64,000 nt of DNA from Sanderia malayensis. Taxonomy: Eukaryota; Cnidaria; Scyphozoa; Semaeostomeae; Pelagiidae. Each line of letters opens with the position of its first letter. Position 1 is the stretch's first letter. Positions 34,050 to 44,189 of this stretch are shown one piece after another. The stretch spans positions 5,208,001 through 5,272,000 of the forward strand of contig RQOL01000699.1 of NCBI GenBank assembly GCA_013076295.1, written 5' to 3'. The position numbers and the translations under genes are program-made. The notes below the pieces were generated by a model, which was not told the DNA's origin, did not search any database, and saw only the letters and a list, made by a program, of their open reading frames with translations.

Positions 34050-35216
34050 AAAATGAGGAACTGCCCTCTCACCCAGATCTGTCAAGAATTGTAATGGGTT
34101 CTTTCAACCAGCTGTTTAAGAAATTGTTTTGGATAATTTTTGGTGGATGCAGGCAAACATGGTTTCACCAAGTAACTGCAAAACATCGGCCATGTCAGAA
34201 TAACCAATAACTTTTACCTATCCAAAGAAATACACAAACTTGAATGCATCTACAAGTTTGAATATTCAAGTGATTGTTACTTAGCAAGCTTTTATGAGAC
34301 AGCTTCTTTTTACACCAATGAAACAATATACAGTCAAGTAGTATGTGTAGTATATGTATTGATATTGCATTAGCCATGAGTGGGACAGAAGCAGTTGCCG
34401 AGTGTTATTATTCTGTCAATTGGTGTTTCCCAATACCCCTCCAATGTAAGGAAACAATAACAGTTACAGCATTATACCCTAATGAAGATAAAAATGCAGG
34501 CATTAAGCCCCACCAATTCCCAGTCTGATGAAAAAGCTTGTACAATGAGATAAACATCACTGAACACTTTTTGTTTTGGAGAGACACGTAAATATATACA
34601 GCTTGCTTTAAGATGGGATATGTTTTTTAATTGTTTGATAGATGTTCAGTTGCCTAAGGTTTATTAATGTTTTGTTTCAAAAACAACTTTTGTTCAAGGT
34701 CTTTATAGAAATAACAGTAGAGTTTTGCAAAATATAGTCATTAATTTCTTTTTAAATGAATGTTTGAGTTCTATGTGGTTTCCTCTCTGCCACAATTTTG
34801 CCTCTAGATAATATTGGACAGGTTTTAAGCCATACTGGGGATTGATCTCATATCTAATTAGCATACATGAAGTACCAGAAGGTGTAGAATGTGACACAGG
34901 ATGACCCTAAATGCCTTTTTATTTCTGCGTCTAGAATCAGTTTTTGCACCACTTGTTTTTTGGTGTGCACATAACATAACTTTGATTTCACCTTGTGGTG
35001 CACAAGACATGCTTCTCAGACTAGGACAAGGTATTTAAAATAGCAACGTATGCTGCCACAACAAAAGTAACTTCATATGAACTTGTTTTCTTCCCATAAA
35101 TACAGAATGTCAAAGTACAGCCAGAGTAAATCACATGTCTATCCTGAAGAAGATTTGGATACTTAACAGGTATGCTCTTGATTCTATGAAGCAGTGGTTA
35201 ACAGTAAATTTCTAAA
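34050..35216. other. No supported gene
   Basis: Matches 501-1400 of copy A. Only short frames; includes the exon-like MSKYSQSKS segment at about 35107-35166, again between AG and GTATGC. Confidence 0.4.
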
Positions 35217-35379
35217 TACACGTTTTTTTTTTTATAAGAAACCGGTTTATAAGAAACCTAGATCTAGACGCCCTAAAATTTAAGAAACTTTTAGAACTAC
35301 AAGGAAATATTTAAGAAACATTAGAAATTTCGGAAACATGTTTTTCCTTTACGAATTCAACAAATATCAACTACAGTAA

Positions 35380-38300
35380 TAGACAGGTACAGGCGCAAAA
35401 TCTTTTGAATATTGAAAACAGATATTGTTTGTAACATTTTTCCTATGTAAAATTTCATGCTCTTTCCGAATCTGCTTGTTACCAAACGATTCAGCGGTGG
35501 GTGTGGCAGGGCGTGGTCGTGTGACGTCATATCAAAATTTTCCTATGTTTTGGCCCGGGTAAACGTTGGAAAGCTACTTAAATCAAGTAGAAATATATCT
35601 TCAAAAGGAAATCATCGCTGCTCAGCCCCATTGGGGGGCCATGGGTATGGGAAAAGCAAGGGGGGACAGGGGGAGCCGTGTTCCCCCATATTATTAAAAT
35701 GTCATTGTTCCCCCAGCACTGGACCTTTTGTTTTGTTATATTTTTCAACAATGTGCTCCTCCCAAATTTTACCCGCACAATCCCGGCACAATCATCATCC
35801 TTCAGTTTTCTAACTCTTTATCTTTAACTCAAAATTTCCAAAACGAGATTGCAATATCCCAAACGAGACTGGGCGACTGCAAGCGAAATTTTAGTGATAC
35901 GAACTTGCTGCTGTGTCAACTAGACCGGATTGCATGACATCCGATGACATCGACATATCTTTGTGCATTGCGATCAAGCTGTATTTTCCAAAATGTCACA
36001 AATCATTTGGAAAGACTCAGGAAAATATGACAAAGTCAAGTGCATCATGGGTGGATTTCATATACTTCTGTGTTGGTTGAAAGTTCTTTACAAGCAATAT
36101 GGAGCTTTAGGATTCCGAGAATGGTGGTGCCAATCTAATGTAATAGCCCAAGGATCAGTTGATCAAGCATTAGAAGGCAGGCATTATTCTCGATCATTGC
36201 GTTTGCACAAGCAATCTTTCGAAGAATTTATAAGATTCAAAGTTTCCGAGATGGTAATTTCAACAAACTTGCAAGAGAAGCTCAAAACTTTGCACTCAGA
36301 AGTTTTCGAAGTAGCATTGAAAAACGTTATTTCTGACGCGGATTTTTATTTGGCAAAGTTCGAAGTTCTTCGAAGTGAAGGGACGATGGGCGAGCTAATC
36401 GTGAAATATATCAAAGATGTTAGCTGCATGCTCTCGTTCATTGCTAGTTTCAGAGAAAAGAACATGGAGCTTCATTTGCAAGCACTGCAAGAGTTAATAC
36501 CGCTGCTCTTTGCTTTTAACCACCACAATTACTCTCGGTATCTGACGCACAGTCATATTGTGCTGTCTAATATGAAGGAAGAAGATCCTGATGCTTATGA
36601 TGATTTGTCGATTTATGGTCCTGGCATTAGCCTCAGTGGTGAAAGATTTTCAAGCATCCCAGGGGATTTGGTAACTGAAGTAGGTCCTAACAGAGAAAGC
36701 AAGATTCGTGGGGGTCCCATGAGAGGTGGATATAGCACATCTCCTGAAGCTGTTGATACCTTTTACAAAAATTCACACAAACTTGCAAAATTGAGAAAAA
36801 TAGTAAAGGATCAATTTCTGGTGAAAACATCTACGACGCACAGTGAAACAACCGCTGGTGCAAAATCAAAGCATGAAAAACAAGTAACAGCAATGGTAGA
36901 AAAGTTGAAAACATATCCAAATCCGTTTTCTGGACCAGCAAGATTGATTTCACTGCCTGACTACTTATCCACTTGCAATAGCTACTACAGATGGCAAGCT
37001 TTATCAACCAGGCTCAAAGGCCAAATTTCGGAATTACATCATCGAGGAAGCCGATGCATCTATAATGTCACCCCCTTTGCAAGCAACGTGGATTTATGAT
37101 GCCATGGCTACAATAAGAGCTTCGAAGCCAGCAAAAACGTGGGGTGATTACATGGCAAACCAACTGAGATCTTTCACGCCTGCCTCTCCATTGAGTGCAG
37201 CGGAGTCAGTAGTTGTGTTTGATAATTACATAGACGACCAAGAATTTTCAATCAAACAAGCGACAAGAATTGAAAGAGGCACCAGCGCAAGAGTGCATAT
37301 GGGAACAAACGTTCAAGATATGATTCAAGGGAAGGATTTTCAAAGTTTCATGCACAATAACGAAAACAAGGATGAGTTAATCAAGCGGTTCGTAGACTAT
37401 GTTCAGCAACAACAAACGAGGAATCAGATGAGAATTCAGTACACTGTTAATCATGGATTCTACACTCTAAAGGTCAGCAACACGAACATTGAAGAACTGG
37501 GGGATTGTAATCACGAGGAAGCGGACACGAGAATTGTTCTACATGCATTTCAGTGTGAAGGTCCAGTAGTTGTAAAAGCCAAGAATACAGACGTATTTAT
37601 TCTCATGGTTTACGCGTACGCCTTAAAGCAACCGGATTTCGATTGGTGTATACAGATTGACAATGATAAATTTATCAGTGTTAGAAAAATTGTGACATTT
37701 CTTGGAAGAGAAACTTCTATTTATCTTCCTACCTTCCATGTTATCACAGGCTGTGATACAACAAGCTATTTTTACCATACATCAAAGAAGTGTATCTTCG
37801 AGAAAGCAAGGAAAGGCAACCATCTTCATCTGCTTGACAAGCTTGGAACTGCAAGAACACTGGATGCTGAAGACCAACACGATGTTACTAGTTTCATAAA
37901 GAACGTAATTTACAATGGAAAATCCGACGAAGACTTGGTGAGTCTCAGGATCAGACAATATGACAGGCTTCGATTGAAAACAACACAGACCATCATACCA
38001 GACCCTGGCAGCATTGCTTATGCGGTAAAGCGAGCAAATATGGCAGCTTACTACCTCAAACACTTTGGCACACGAATCGTTCAGAAAATAAATCCCTGTG
38101 ATAGCGGATGGTATTGCAAAGATGGTGTTTTGAATCCACGGTGGTATGATGGTCCTCAAATGCCTCCATCAGCTACAGCAAGACAAAACCGACCAAGATC
38201 TCAGCACACCACAGATGTAGAGACTTCTGGGAGTGATGCAGAAAGAGAAGAATTGAATAATGATTTCGATGCTCATGATGATAATGCGAGCGAAGTAGAA

Positions 38301-38787
38301 TTTTGGGAGCAGTTATTTGAAGATTTTAGCTCTGAAAGTGATGAATATGACAGTGATGACCCTGAATATCTTCCCTAAAAGTACACTTTAGTTTTCGTTT
38401 GTAATTTGTAATGACTAATTAACAAAAACTAAGCGAGACCTCGTTTGAGCACACCCAATAATGGAATATTAATAAAATTAGGGAAAATGGCCCCCCTGCG
38501 TCCCCCTTGTTTTCCCTATAGGGTCCCTGTATTCATGGAACAGAGAGCAACGTCGATTTCCTTTTAAGGACATATTTTCACTTGATTTAAGTAGCTTTCC
38601 ACCGTTTACCCGGGCCAAACATAGGACAAATTTGATATGACATCACATGACCACGCCCGGCCACACCCACCGCTGAATCGTTTGGTAACAAGCAGATTCG
38701 GAAAGAGCATGAAATTTTACATAGGAAAAATGTTACAAACAATATCTGTTTTCAATATTCAAAAGATTTTGCGCCTGTACCTGTCTA
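35380..38787 (+). mobile_element. Academ-like DNA transposon derivative, 234-bp TIRs, TAA duplication
   Basis: Near-identical inverted terminal regions at 35380-35613 and 38555-38787 begin TAGACAGGTACAGGCGC, with TAA at 35377-35379 and 38788-38790. Between them lies one gene in two frames (35963-38378) of the HEEADTR/TGCDTTS nuclease-like family. The 3-bp duplication and an XPG/FEN-like nuclease would fit the Academ superfamily; this is my inference from family knowledge. The gene starts in mid-family sequence, so this is an internally deleted copy. Confidence 0.6.
35963..38378 (+). pseudogene. Academ-like PIN/XPG-type nuclease protein, N-truncated and frameshifted
   Basis: The first frame (35963-37099) begins DQAVFSKMSQIIWK, which is internal to the family, and includes GGFHILLCWLK, HNYSRYLTHSHIVLSNMKEE, FSSIPGDLVTE and KIRGGPMRGGYSTS. 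The second frame (to 38378) can be followed back to about 36,965 as TTDGKLYQPGSKAKFRNYII, so the shift lies near 36,970. It continues with NHEEADTRIVLHAF, VKAKNTDVFILMVYAY, HVITGCDTTSYFYH and an acidic C-terminus. The clustered acidic residues (E-E-A-D, T-D, C-D) resemble a PIN/FEN active site. Repeated related genes are common in invertebrates, usually unnamed. The missing start and the frameshift make it non-functional. Confidence 0.65.
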
Positions 38788-39023
38788 TAAGTGTGTTTTA
38801 TCTGCTAAGCATAGCATTGTCGGCTCCACATGACGATTTTTCGCATTGACGATTTTTCTATGTTATAATACTAACATCCATGTTTTTTTCTTCCTTTTCA
38901 CTGCAACTTTTTTCATTAAATTAAGAAACTTTTAAGAAACTTTTAGAACTAAAATGTGGCTAAAAATTAAGAAACTTTTACTACTAGGCCTTGAGCCAGG
39001 TTTCTTATAAAAAAAAAAGCGTG

Positions 39024-40040
39024 TACTTTTATGCAGTTCCTTTCTTTATGGCTGTTTTTATTGAAAAGTCAATACCTGGAGCCAACCAGTTAATTTTTGT
39101 TCTTAACTTTTGTGATTTTATTGGATTGATAACATCACTGCTTTTCTGCATCCACATTGCTTTGAAATATTTTGCCACAACTTTGCCACCACCACTGGCA
39201 ATCGCATTTCCAGTGATAGCATTAATATGTCTACTTGGCTGACGGCAATGATTTCATGGATGATAAAACATGTTTTCTCAAGCTGTTCCAGCTGCTCTAT
39301 TTTGCTAATACTTTTTTGAACTGATAGTATGGAATATCAGAATAGCTTTTGTTCAGATATTTAAAGTAATCAATCTTATCTTTAAATGTGGAGATGTATC
39401 TCAACCAACTTCTTCTTTTGCAGGTTTCCATCAATCAAAAGCACGATCTTGAAGTTCTTTCATTGAAGTAGCCAGTGCTCTTTCAGTCCAACTGTATCAT
39501 GGTTTGTAATACAGCACAATTAAGGTAACATATTCTTGGTAATATACATCATGCTTGTCTTTGATTTGCGCAAATATAACAAGTCAACAGTTTTATGGCA
39601 AAAGGTAAAATTTTGGTCTATTACACATACCGAAGAATGCCAAACACATTGCTGCCTATAACACGATCCTATCAATGTTGTGGGTGTGGCAGTTTTTTCT
39701 AGTTGGCGGCAATTTTCCATTATAAAAAGTCCACCCTTTTGTAGGCTTTGAAGATGGCACTTCCATTTTTGTGTGAAGCCCAGTAGTTGGCATTTATCCA
39801 ATTGTCTAGGTCAGCTTAAATGCTTGACATTGTGAGTGAAGTCCTAAGATTTTGGTTTGTTTTGGTTTGTACTATGTCATGCTGAATATCCACAACAATA
39901 ATGACAATAATAGTTGTTGCTCAACTTGAAATTATACTTGAAAACTCTTTTTGAGGGAAATTTTTGCTTCATTTGCGAGTCTTTCTTTCTTTTTATGTTG
40001 ATCATCATTCAAAGACTTCATTTTTTTATTTTTCCTTTTT
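39024..40040. other. No supported gene
   Basis: Matches copy A 1402-2520. Frames are short and differ between copies. Confidence 0.4.
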
Positions 40041-40056
40041 ATTTGCCATTGCAAAT

Positions 40057-40308
40057 TTATCTTGGCCAAAAATGGTATGACAATTTGGATTTTCTTACTT
40101 TCCCAAATTTCTTTCCTTCTGCAACTAGCATAGGAATATTTGAAATACCATCTGCAACCAGGGCATCCACTTTTTGAAAACGAGATTTCCTTATTTTTTT
40201 CTTTTTTTGGGCAAATTTCCTTCTTAAAATTTGAAATTTCTTTCCAATTTCCTTCTGGGTAAGTCTATGCAAAAGTCTGTTAAAAGTCATTTTTTGGTCA
40301 GCTAACAC
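40057..40308 (-). pseudogene. Lysine-rich ORF, unrecognised (copy B)
   Basis: 83 residues sharing KSRFQKVDALVADGISNIPM and the following segment with 2517-2759 of copy A, with a different start (MLADQKMTFNRLLHRLTQKE) and end. Conservation of the middle argues that it was once coding. Confidence 0.3.
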
Positions 40309-40802
40309 GAAAACAAGAACAAAGAACAGAAGATATTTAATATAAACGTTTGTCAGTTGTTTTCATTGCTATAACAAGATCTTAATAAGTTTGTTCTTCA
40401 AACGAATCAAGTCTGTGTCTGTTGCACTTGCCACCATGGCAGAACAAAGTGCGGCCAAATGCTGTTCAATCACAAGACTTTCAGCTGATTGTCCAGATAG
40501 CTTTATGGCAATTCTTTTTTGCAACAATGCCACCAGTGTTCATGTCTTCAGTGACTCCTGTTTTTTATTAGCTTTAAACTGCTAAAGATGTATTCAACCT
40601 GGTCATTTCAGCACGGCATAGAAACAACTGTGGCAACGAATTTCATCAAATTAGGATACTTGACTTCACAACAGCTTTCCAATACTCTTCCAATGTTGTG
40701 TCCTTTGTCACGGCAATAACTTTAAGCACATGTTCTCGCCATTCGCGATCAAGTTGGCTGACTGAGACTATAAAAAAACGGAAAAACGGTGTGAAACAAA
40801 CG

Positions 40803-41900
40803 CTACAAAAAATATGCTACAAGGATTTTTATCCGGCTGGCCTCTTCAGTATTTAATTTCTTGGACAAACCAATTTTACTTCTGAAAGATCTTGTTAGCT
40901 TCTTTCCACATTCAAGTTTCTTAAAATCAGAATGGGCGAGCTTTTCAGCTGACATATTCTTCGCATGTTCTTTTTCGACAGTTGTTGTTGGCATGCTCAT
41001 TGTTCGGGATTTAAGCCCTGCTCCATCTTCTCCAATTTTGTTGCTACAACTGGCTCTGTGATTTATTTCAGTACTTGCAGCATGATCTTGCTCTTCATCC
41101 AATTCCCACTTTGTCTTTAGGTTTGCGGAAATGTTTAATCCTTGACCGGTAATTATTCCAAACAGTTGCAGCGTCTTTGTCATTTTCTTCTGTTTCTTTT
41201 ACGTCTTCCAACGCATGCTGTGCCTCAATTCCCTGTCCAGCTCGTTGATTTGAAGGACCTTATCTAAATATGGTAGCTTTGCTATAATTGGTCCAAGAGA
41301 TGACGGATACAGCGTTGAGGCATTTTTGGGGTTGATACAATCCATCATATCATGATATGCACCTTTCATGTCAAATCGCTTTTGAATTTGATGGATAATT
41401 TCGATCATAAAGTTGCGACAATCATATCGGTATGTTTGTAGATCTGAGCTTCTAGCTCCACGCATCTCAGTCTCAGAGAGATTATTGGTAGCAGCCATCC
41501 CGACATATACATCTTCCAACGGCAACTGATGACTCTCTGGTTCAATTTCCTGGGCTTGCTTTGATTTCACATATTCCAAATCAAGGAAATCTGAGGTTAT
41601 TTCCCTGACCAATGCTGACACTTCAGGTCAGAGAATGTGTAGTAGTGGCTTCTCTCTCTGAAACAAACGGCTGAATGAATTCAACCTTTGCATCTGGTGG
41701 CTCAAGAATTCCAAATGCGCTAGGGTAAATTTATTTCCCAAGGACTGATTAATCCTATCATTTGAATTTGTGGGATCCTCAGTTGTTTCAAGCAAAAAAT
41801 AATGCTTTAAAGCTTCATATTGCTCCAAGATGCGATTCACACATGCTTGCAATGACGGCCATCTTGTTTGCGCAAGTGACAGAATTTTCACCGGCTCAAC
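40803..41900 (-). pseudogene. hAT transposase (ZNF862-like), better preserved copy
   Basis: From 41891: MKILSLAQTRWPSLQACVNR, then LEQYEALKHYFLL, NKFTLAHLEFLSHQMQRLNS and FQREKPLLHIL. A TGA follows at about 41635 where copy A has AGA. The frame goes on SALVREITSDFLDLEYVKSK, LPLEDVYVGMAATNNLSETE, YRYDCRNFMIEIIHQIQKRF, MDCINPKNAST and PYLDKVLQINELDRELRH. A frameshift near 41,195 leads to the basic tail shared with copy A. The TRW-x-S-L and V-x-R-I-L-E-x-Y motifs mark the post-catalytic insertion region of hAT transposases. Confidence 0.68.
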
Positions 41901-42734
41901 TTGAAAAAAGACTGAATTTCTTTGTAAGCGTTTTGGCGCTTAGAGGACCTGCTGAAATGTGAGAAAAACATTGATATTAATGACGGTTCTGACTTTCTGT
42001 ATGTGTATGTGTATGTTCTATGGTAGCCACTCATCTAATGAATCGTCACTTGTTGACATGGAATCAAAAACTTCTCAGTCACTTTCATCTTCTTGCATAA
42101 TAGGAGAAGGTTCCGATTCGGTTTATTGCTCTGAAGAAACGGTCTTCTTTCTCGTCACCTCCTTCGTAAATGCTCTACATAGTTATAGGGTTGGTCGCCT
42201 GTTTCTCTTTTCCTTTTCGTTTTCTTTTCCTGCCATATTTTTCTTCACTTCCACTCGTTTCTTCATCTGCATCGGTTTCGTTTTTGGTTTGAGTTTTCTG
42301 GCGGTACCGTTTTCTTGTCAATGCTGGAGGAAGCTGTGGCCCTGAAAATCACTTTGGTATTCAGCTTTTTCTTTTATGTTTCCATCCATTTTCTTCATAT
42401 AAAATGCCGTCAATATGTTCCAAATAACAACTTTTCCAAATGAAAACTTGCATATGACCCCTTTTGATCGCTTGTTTTCCCTCCATAGTCGTATCTGAAA
42501 TACGAAATCCGGTATAATAGTAATTATTATTATTATTTAACTGTTTAACACAACTATAAAGATATTTACATTAAAAAGCATAACTTTTCGATTGCACATA
42601 TGAAACCTTTGCGTGATATTCGATAATGTGGTGTTTTACATGAACGCATTCTCATTTCTTGTTTTCAAGCTTCTGTTCTCCAGAACTTCGCTGTGTAGAA
42701 GATGGAACCCACTGCTTTATGTATTTTTGTTTAT

Positions 42735-43049
42735 TTATGAATCTTCTTGAGTTTCAGGAGTTGGCAAAGTCAATTTTTTCTTAATCACAAGGGAACACAA
42801 ACTGTCTATCCATCTGTCATACTTGCATGAGTGGCCCACATAATGAATCTTCACCATTTGTCGCTGGTGATCTCTTTCAATTATCTCAACATCGTAAAGA
42901 CCTTTGCTGTTTATCGTTGCTTCCCGTGAAGACGCATATGATTTCTTGCGTGTATATTCCTCATATTCCTCTGCGTAGCGGCAAATTTCTTTAACAGTTC
43001 TTTTCGGTCTGGAAGCCATTTTGGAATTTGCTTCAATCCAGAGAATCAA
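42735..43049 (-). CDS. Chromo-barrel-like domain ORF
   Basis: A 104-residue frame with a basic start (MASRPKRTVKEICRYAEEYE from residue 11) and a domain reading YDVEIIERDHQRQMVKIHYV followed by GHSCKYDRWIDSL. The V-K-I-H-Y-x-G-x-x-x-x-x-D-x-W pattern is that of chromo-barrel/Tudor-knot domains. It sits upstream of the hAT transposase on the same strand and could be its first exon, or an unrelated gene fragment. Absent from copy A. Confidence 0.5.
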   Translation of the reverse strand: MILWIEANSKMASRPKRTVKEICRYAEEYEEYTRKKSYASSREATINSKGLYDVEIIERDHQRQMVKIHYVGHSCKYDRWIDSLCSLVIKKKLTLPTPETQEDS

Positions 43050-43443
43050 TCAAGAAGACAAAATGCGCTGTACTTTGAAAGCGAGGCGGCAGAGCAAATG
43101 TCTCAATCAGCGCAACAAAAGTTTCATATGATTCCTCCCTAGCCATTGTTTAAAGGAAGCTATTATTCTGCTGCTTTTTATCACATCTGGCGCAAGTGCT
43201 ATTCTAGAGTATGCTACCCCTAACACATACAGAATTCATGCCGACGGCCCACTGGATGTGCTAGGAAGTGGAACGGTGTTCTTTATCCGGAGATTGTATC
43301 TGATTTTATTTCTCTGGAATAGGTCAGGCAAAAATACAGGGTTCGATGATGGAGTGTTTTGCAAATCTCCATCATCAATTTTTTTAAAAATATTTACAGT
43401 GTCACCCCGAACTTTGTCATCAAGCGAACCCTGCTTGCTTCTC

Positions 43444-43800
43444 TCAAAGCCATTGTTTTGTAATCGTTTTCATGCATTCATATCGACTCGTCCGCCCTGT
43501 CGCACTTAGCTGGAGAAGTTTGTTTGGGATTTCATCTGTTATGGAGCTCTTTGTACTGTAGAGGCGTTTTGTGCTATGTGAGAACCAGTTATATGATTCC
43601 CTCACCATGAAGTCAATATGAGCTGGCATGACTTCTGCTGCTTTGCTGGCTGTGAGTTGTAGGTTGAGGCACACACATTTGAACATGACAATTTCTGGGA
43701 CCAAGTTTTTTAAATAGGTAGACACACTGAGTTGAATTCCTACCATTGTGCTGTACCCATCATCGCCGATACCAATACGTTTTTCAAGACTTAAACCAGA
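43444..43800 (-). pseudogene. Second hAT transposase fragment
   Basis: Encodes GIGDDGYSTMVGIQLSVSTY, LKNLVPEIVMFKCVCLNLQL and SYNWFSHSTKRLYSTKSSIT. This is the hAT core segment after the second catalytic Asp (D-G-x-S-x-M-x-G), the C-V-x-x-x-L-x-L stretch and the F-S-x-S-x-K-R motif. It is a different hAT from 40803-41900, because its end overlaps the homologous T-R-x-x-x-x-x-C-M stretch. Confidence 0.55.
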
Positions 43801-44189
43801 TTCTTCCAGGGCCCCTTTATGGCGGCTCCTAGGACCTCTGATGTTGGGGAAGCACCAAGAACAGTCTGCTAAAAGTTGGGACTTGCAAATAGATTAAGCA
43901 TGGCCAGTTTAGCGTAGAGGACTAACCAGGGACGTAAATGCAAACTTTTTTTAGGGGGTGTGTGTGACTAAAGGACTAGATAATAATAATATGATAGTAG
44001 GTAACTGAACTGAGTATTCGAGTGCTATTTTTCAAAGTCTTGTGATTCGACCAGATACTGGCATGGCAGCATTGCCCATTTTGTTACAATGTGTTCAAGG
44101 TCAACATTATCGGTTTAGTCGTCATAGTGCATCAGCAACTTTTACACCAGGTGAAACTCTGAAAAAATTGTTCCTCAGACCCTATATAC

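Larger units (their letters stand above)
35219..39023. mobile_element. Outer TIR element (CACG...CGTG, TA duplication) carrying a nested element
   Basis: The left end CACGTTTTTTTTTTTATAAG and right end (inverted) CACGCTTTTTTTTTTATAAG both run on into AAACC. TA at 35217-35218 and 39024-39025 is present once in copy A at 1402-1403, a clean empty site. The arms left by the inner element (35219-35379 and 38791-39023) hold several TTAAGAAACTTTTAGAACT motifs in direct orientation. No coding of its own was seen, so it looks like a MITE of roughly 400 bp that was later invaded. Confidence 0.82.

Noticed and set aside
36550..36730. Academ-like ORF as a tyrosine recombinase or RT
   Set aside because: No R-H-R-Y or YADD-like motif; the HEEADTR and TGCDTTS motifs fit a nuclease-like family instead.
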